The notes under the pieces are model-generated. The model was not told the DNA's origin. It worked only from the letters and a program-made list of their open reading frames with translations, and searched no databases. DNA of 64,000 nucleotides from Diogma glabrata (taxonomy: Eukaryota; Arthropoda; Insecta; Diptera; Cylindrotomidae). The DNA lies in contig OY856186.1 in NCBI GenBank assembly GCA_963693315.1, forward strand, positions 137,577,436 to 137,641,435. The letters run 5' to 3'. Position 1 is the stretch's first letter, and the number at the start of each line of letters is the position of its first letter. Below are positions 59,478 through 64,000 of the stretch, in pieces. Both the position numbers and the translations under genes were made by a program.

Positions 59478-61200
59478 ATAAGCAAATTCCAATGAAATAA
59501 ACTTATTAAACGACATTATTTTACTTATTTTCATACAAAAATTTATATTCAATAATATTCGAACGGAAGTTGAAATTCAAACCAAATACACAAAAATCTA
59601 ATAAAACTATGAAATTATATTTACTTAGGAAAAAATAGCAAATACTACATTTTTTTTATAGAAAAATTAGTAATTAAATCCTAAGTTTTGATTGGCTAAT
59701 AAAACTTAGCTTTTATTATAAAACATACCAAAAATCCAGTTAGTTAGTCAGTACAATTTTAAAATCGCGAAAGAGATCACGAGGATCTCTCCCTTCGGGG
59801 GTCTAACCTCTTAGACCCCGAAATCGGTTAGTCAGTCAGTATTTCTAAAACCAAAACCCCGGTCGCCGCGAAAGTAATCAACAGGTTAACGACAGATTTA
59901 AACCTGGAGTGAATTTTTTTTAAGTGTTTGAAAATAATTGAAAGTGTTTCAAGAAAAAATCTATTTGTTTCAAGAAAAAATCTATTTGTTTCAAGAAAAA
60001 ATCTATTGCAAATAAAAGTCTAAAATTTTATTAGACAAAATTTTACTAAAAATAATTGAAAGTGTTTCAAGAATAAATCTATTTGTTTCAAGAAAAAATC
60101 TATTTGTTTCAAGAAAAAAATCTATTGCAAATAAAAGTCTAAAATTTTATTAGACAAAATTTTACTAAAAATAATTGAAAGTGTTTCAAGAATAAATCTA
60201 TTTGTTTCAAGAAAAAATCTATTTGTTTCAAGAAAAAATCTATTTGTTTCAAGAAAAAATCTATTGCAAATAAAAGTCTAAAATTTTATAAGACAAAATT
60301 TTACTAAAAATAATTGAAAGTGTTTCAAGAAAAAATCTATTTGTTTCAAGAAAAAATCTATTTGTTTCAAGAAAAAATCTATTTGTTTCAAGAAAAAATC
60401 TATTGCAAATAAAAGTCTAAAATTTTATTAGACAAAATTTTACTAAAAATAATTGAAAGTGTTTCAAGAAAAAATCTATTTGTTTCAAGAAAAAAAATCT
60501 ATTGCAAATAAAAGTCTAAAATTTTATTAGACAAAATTTTACTAAAAATAATTGAAAGTGTTTCAAGAATAAATCTATTTGTTTCAAGAAAAAATCTATT
60601 TGTTTCAAGAAAAAATCTATTGCAAATAAAAGTCTAAAATTTTATTAGACAAAATTTTACTAAAAACAATTGAAAATGTTTCAAGAATAAATCTATTTGT
60701 TTCAAGAAAAAATCTATTTGTTTCAAGAAAAAATCTATTGCAAATAAAAGTCTAAAATTTTATTAGACAAAATTTTACTAAAAATAATTGAAAGTGTTTC
60801 AAGAATAAATCTATTTGTTTCAAGAAAAAACCTATTGCAAATAAAAGTCTAAATTTTGAATTTATCAAGTGATCTTTTGTTCGACGGATCTTAGAGAAAA
60901 ACGTCTTCAATTGAGGAGAGAGGTAAGAGAGGGTGACACCACCAGTGAATCACTCAACCAGGTAAGAGTTTGCACCATCTAAATCTAGTTAAGAGAAGTG
61001 AATAGGACCATCGGGCCTATTACAATTGACCCAGCCGGTAGTCCTACACTACCACAACAATTGGCGGGGTATTACAATTGGCCTACCAACCTATTACAAT
61101 TGGCGTAGCCGGTGGCTCTATCAATAAGAGGTGCCGTTACACTATTACAATTGGCGTAGCCGGTAGCTATATCAATAAGAGGGGCCGTTACACTATTACA
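59478..61200 (+). repeat. G2 3' LTR, 5'-truncated
   Basis: Plus orientation, ending CTATTACA at 61,200 and followed by GTAT. It matches 41,633-43,335 in inverted orientation, including the hairpins (59,772-59,822), nested minisatellite and reiterated end sequences. The first ~550 bp of the LTR (43,336-43,888 in the other copy) have no counterpart. Confidence 0.85.
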
Positions 61201-63083
<1,883 letters not shown>

Positions 63084-64000
63084 ATACATTTTTTTTTGTT
63101 ATTTCGTCTCCGCTTATCATATATAGTTGTTTGGCGACTTTATATGAAATTTACCTATAACGACTAAAAAAATTTTGTTAATTCAAAATTAAAAACTTTG
63201 CAAAAAAAAATAATAATTTAGAAAATAAAAGTAATAAAATCAAACTCGAGTTGGGGGTTGTAACGATAGACTATTTTCAATTTTTTCTTTAAAATAATAG
63301 TATTTAAATTCAGTAATTTATTCTCTTTAATTGTGGCTAACGCAACTACATTTTTTTGTACTGCTGTTGACGTTTTAGTTACGTCACTCAATTTCAATTA
63401 ATAAACATGTTTATAAATGATTTCTTTTATTTTTAACAAAACGAGAATTGTTTATTGGAAAATGAAACCGAAGATCGATAATATGTTATATAAAAGATCA
63501 AATTGTTTGGATCGAAATTAGTATTATTTTAAGCTCGAGTTAGTATAATTTTGTAAATCAATTAGTATATGGAATTAAACCAGTATATAAGTGTCAAATA
63601 ATTATGTAAATTAAAGTAAAATTAAAACTCAGTAATGACTGAATTGCCATAGCTTACTTTTGAGTAAATTTAATAATGTTAATTATTTTAAAAAAATGTT
63701 GTTTTAAACCAAAAAAGAAAATAAATTTGCTTTTCATGTCGATTATTGTGTTAATATTGTAATGGTTTTTTATACATGTGAATTTAATAAAATGTCAAAA
63801 ACTCAATTGCATTTATAAAAATATGTAAACGAAATATGTTTTATATTCAAGAAATAAAAGTTATTTATCAAGCCAATTAATTGTTAAATAAATAATTAAT
63901 CAACCAATTAATTGTTCTGTTAAATTATTCATTCTGTGAATCATAATATAAGAGATTTCCAAGTGAATCGGTCATTTCAAAAACCTCATAAGTCACTCAA
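63084..64000. other. AT-rich flank, nothing recognised
   Basis: No frame or repeat that I can assign. Confidence 0.5.

Overview
This is AT-rich eukaryotic DNA made almost entirely of mobile elements, with no recognisable housekeeping gene. The families present (Gypsy-type LTR elements, a Penelope-like GIY-YIG relic, a Crypton-type tyrosine recombinase relic, a dead LINE and an intron-bearing TNP2-like transposase gene) suggest an arthropod, plausibly a hemipteran insect; I cannot fix the species. Two gaps of exactly 200 N (31,699-31,898 and 58,828-59,027) show that the window is scaffolded.

Layout. 506-3,928: a solo LTR with AGGG target duplications. 4,238-5,250: a Crypton relic with a 55-nt intron. 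6,555-7,313: a direct duplication. 7,521-8,736: a 5'-truncated Penelope-like element between inverted repeats. 8,933-28,309: an old minus-strand Gypsy copy (family G1) split by a younger plus-strand G1 copy, E1 (12,226-27,771, TSD GTTT). E1 has LTRs of about 3.7 kb, a tRNA-Lys(CTT) primer site, a RING-H2 finger at the Gag N-terminus, then capsid, zinc knuckles, protease, RT, RNase H and integrase, all broken by frameshifts and a stop. 28,840-31,698: a ~315-bp satellite interrupted by a LINE. 32,374-37,109: two adjacent intron-bearing transposon-type genes. 40,078-43,888: gag, primer site and LTR of another LTR family (G2), minus strand. 43,893-53,616: a deleted minus-strand G1 copy (B). 54,259-58,647: a compact, very young element (E3) with one intact 998-residue ORF that joins Gag to integrase and lacks protease, RT and nearly all of RNase H. 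59,478-62,550: the missing 3' ends of G2 and B, in the opposite orientation.

The most notable signals are: (1) family G1 itself, with giant LTRs, a RING-finger Gag, a tRNA-Lys-like module just before the 3' LTR in three copies, and the same hairpin at both ends of the internal region; (2) E3, an RT-less Gag-integrase element that appears to have transposed recently; (3) G2 and B being split into inverted halves that become continuous if the contig between the two N gaps (31,899-58,827) is flipped, which points to a scaffolding orientation error or a real inversion; (4) B and E3 both having inserted into long (AT)n arrays.

All readings come from direct inspection of the sequence. Family names rest on motif recognition, without database searches.
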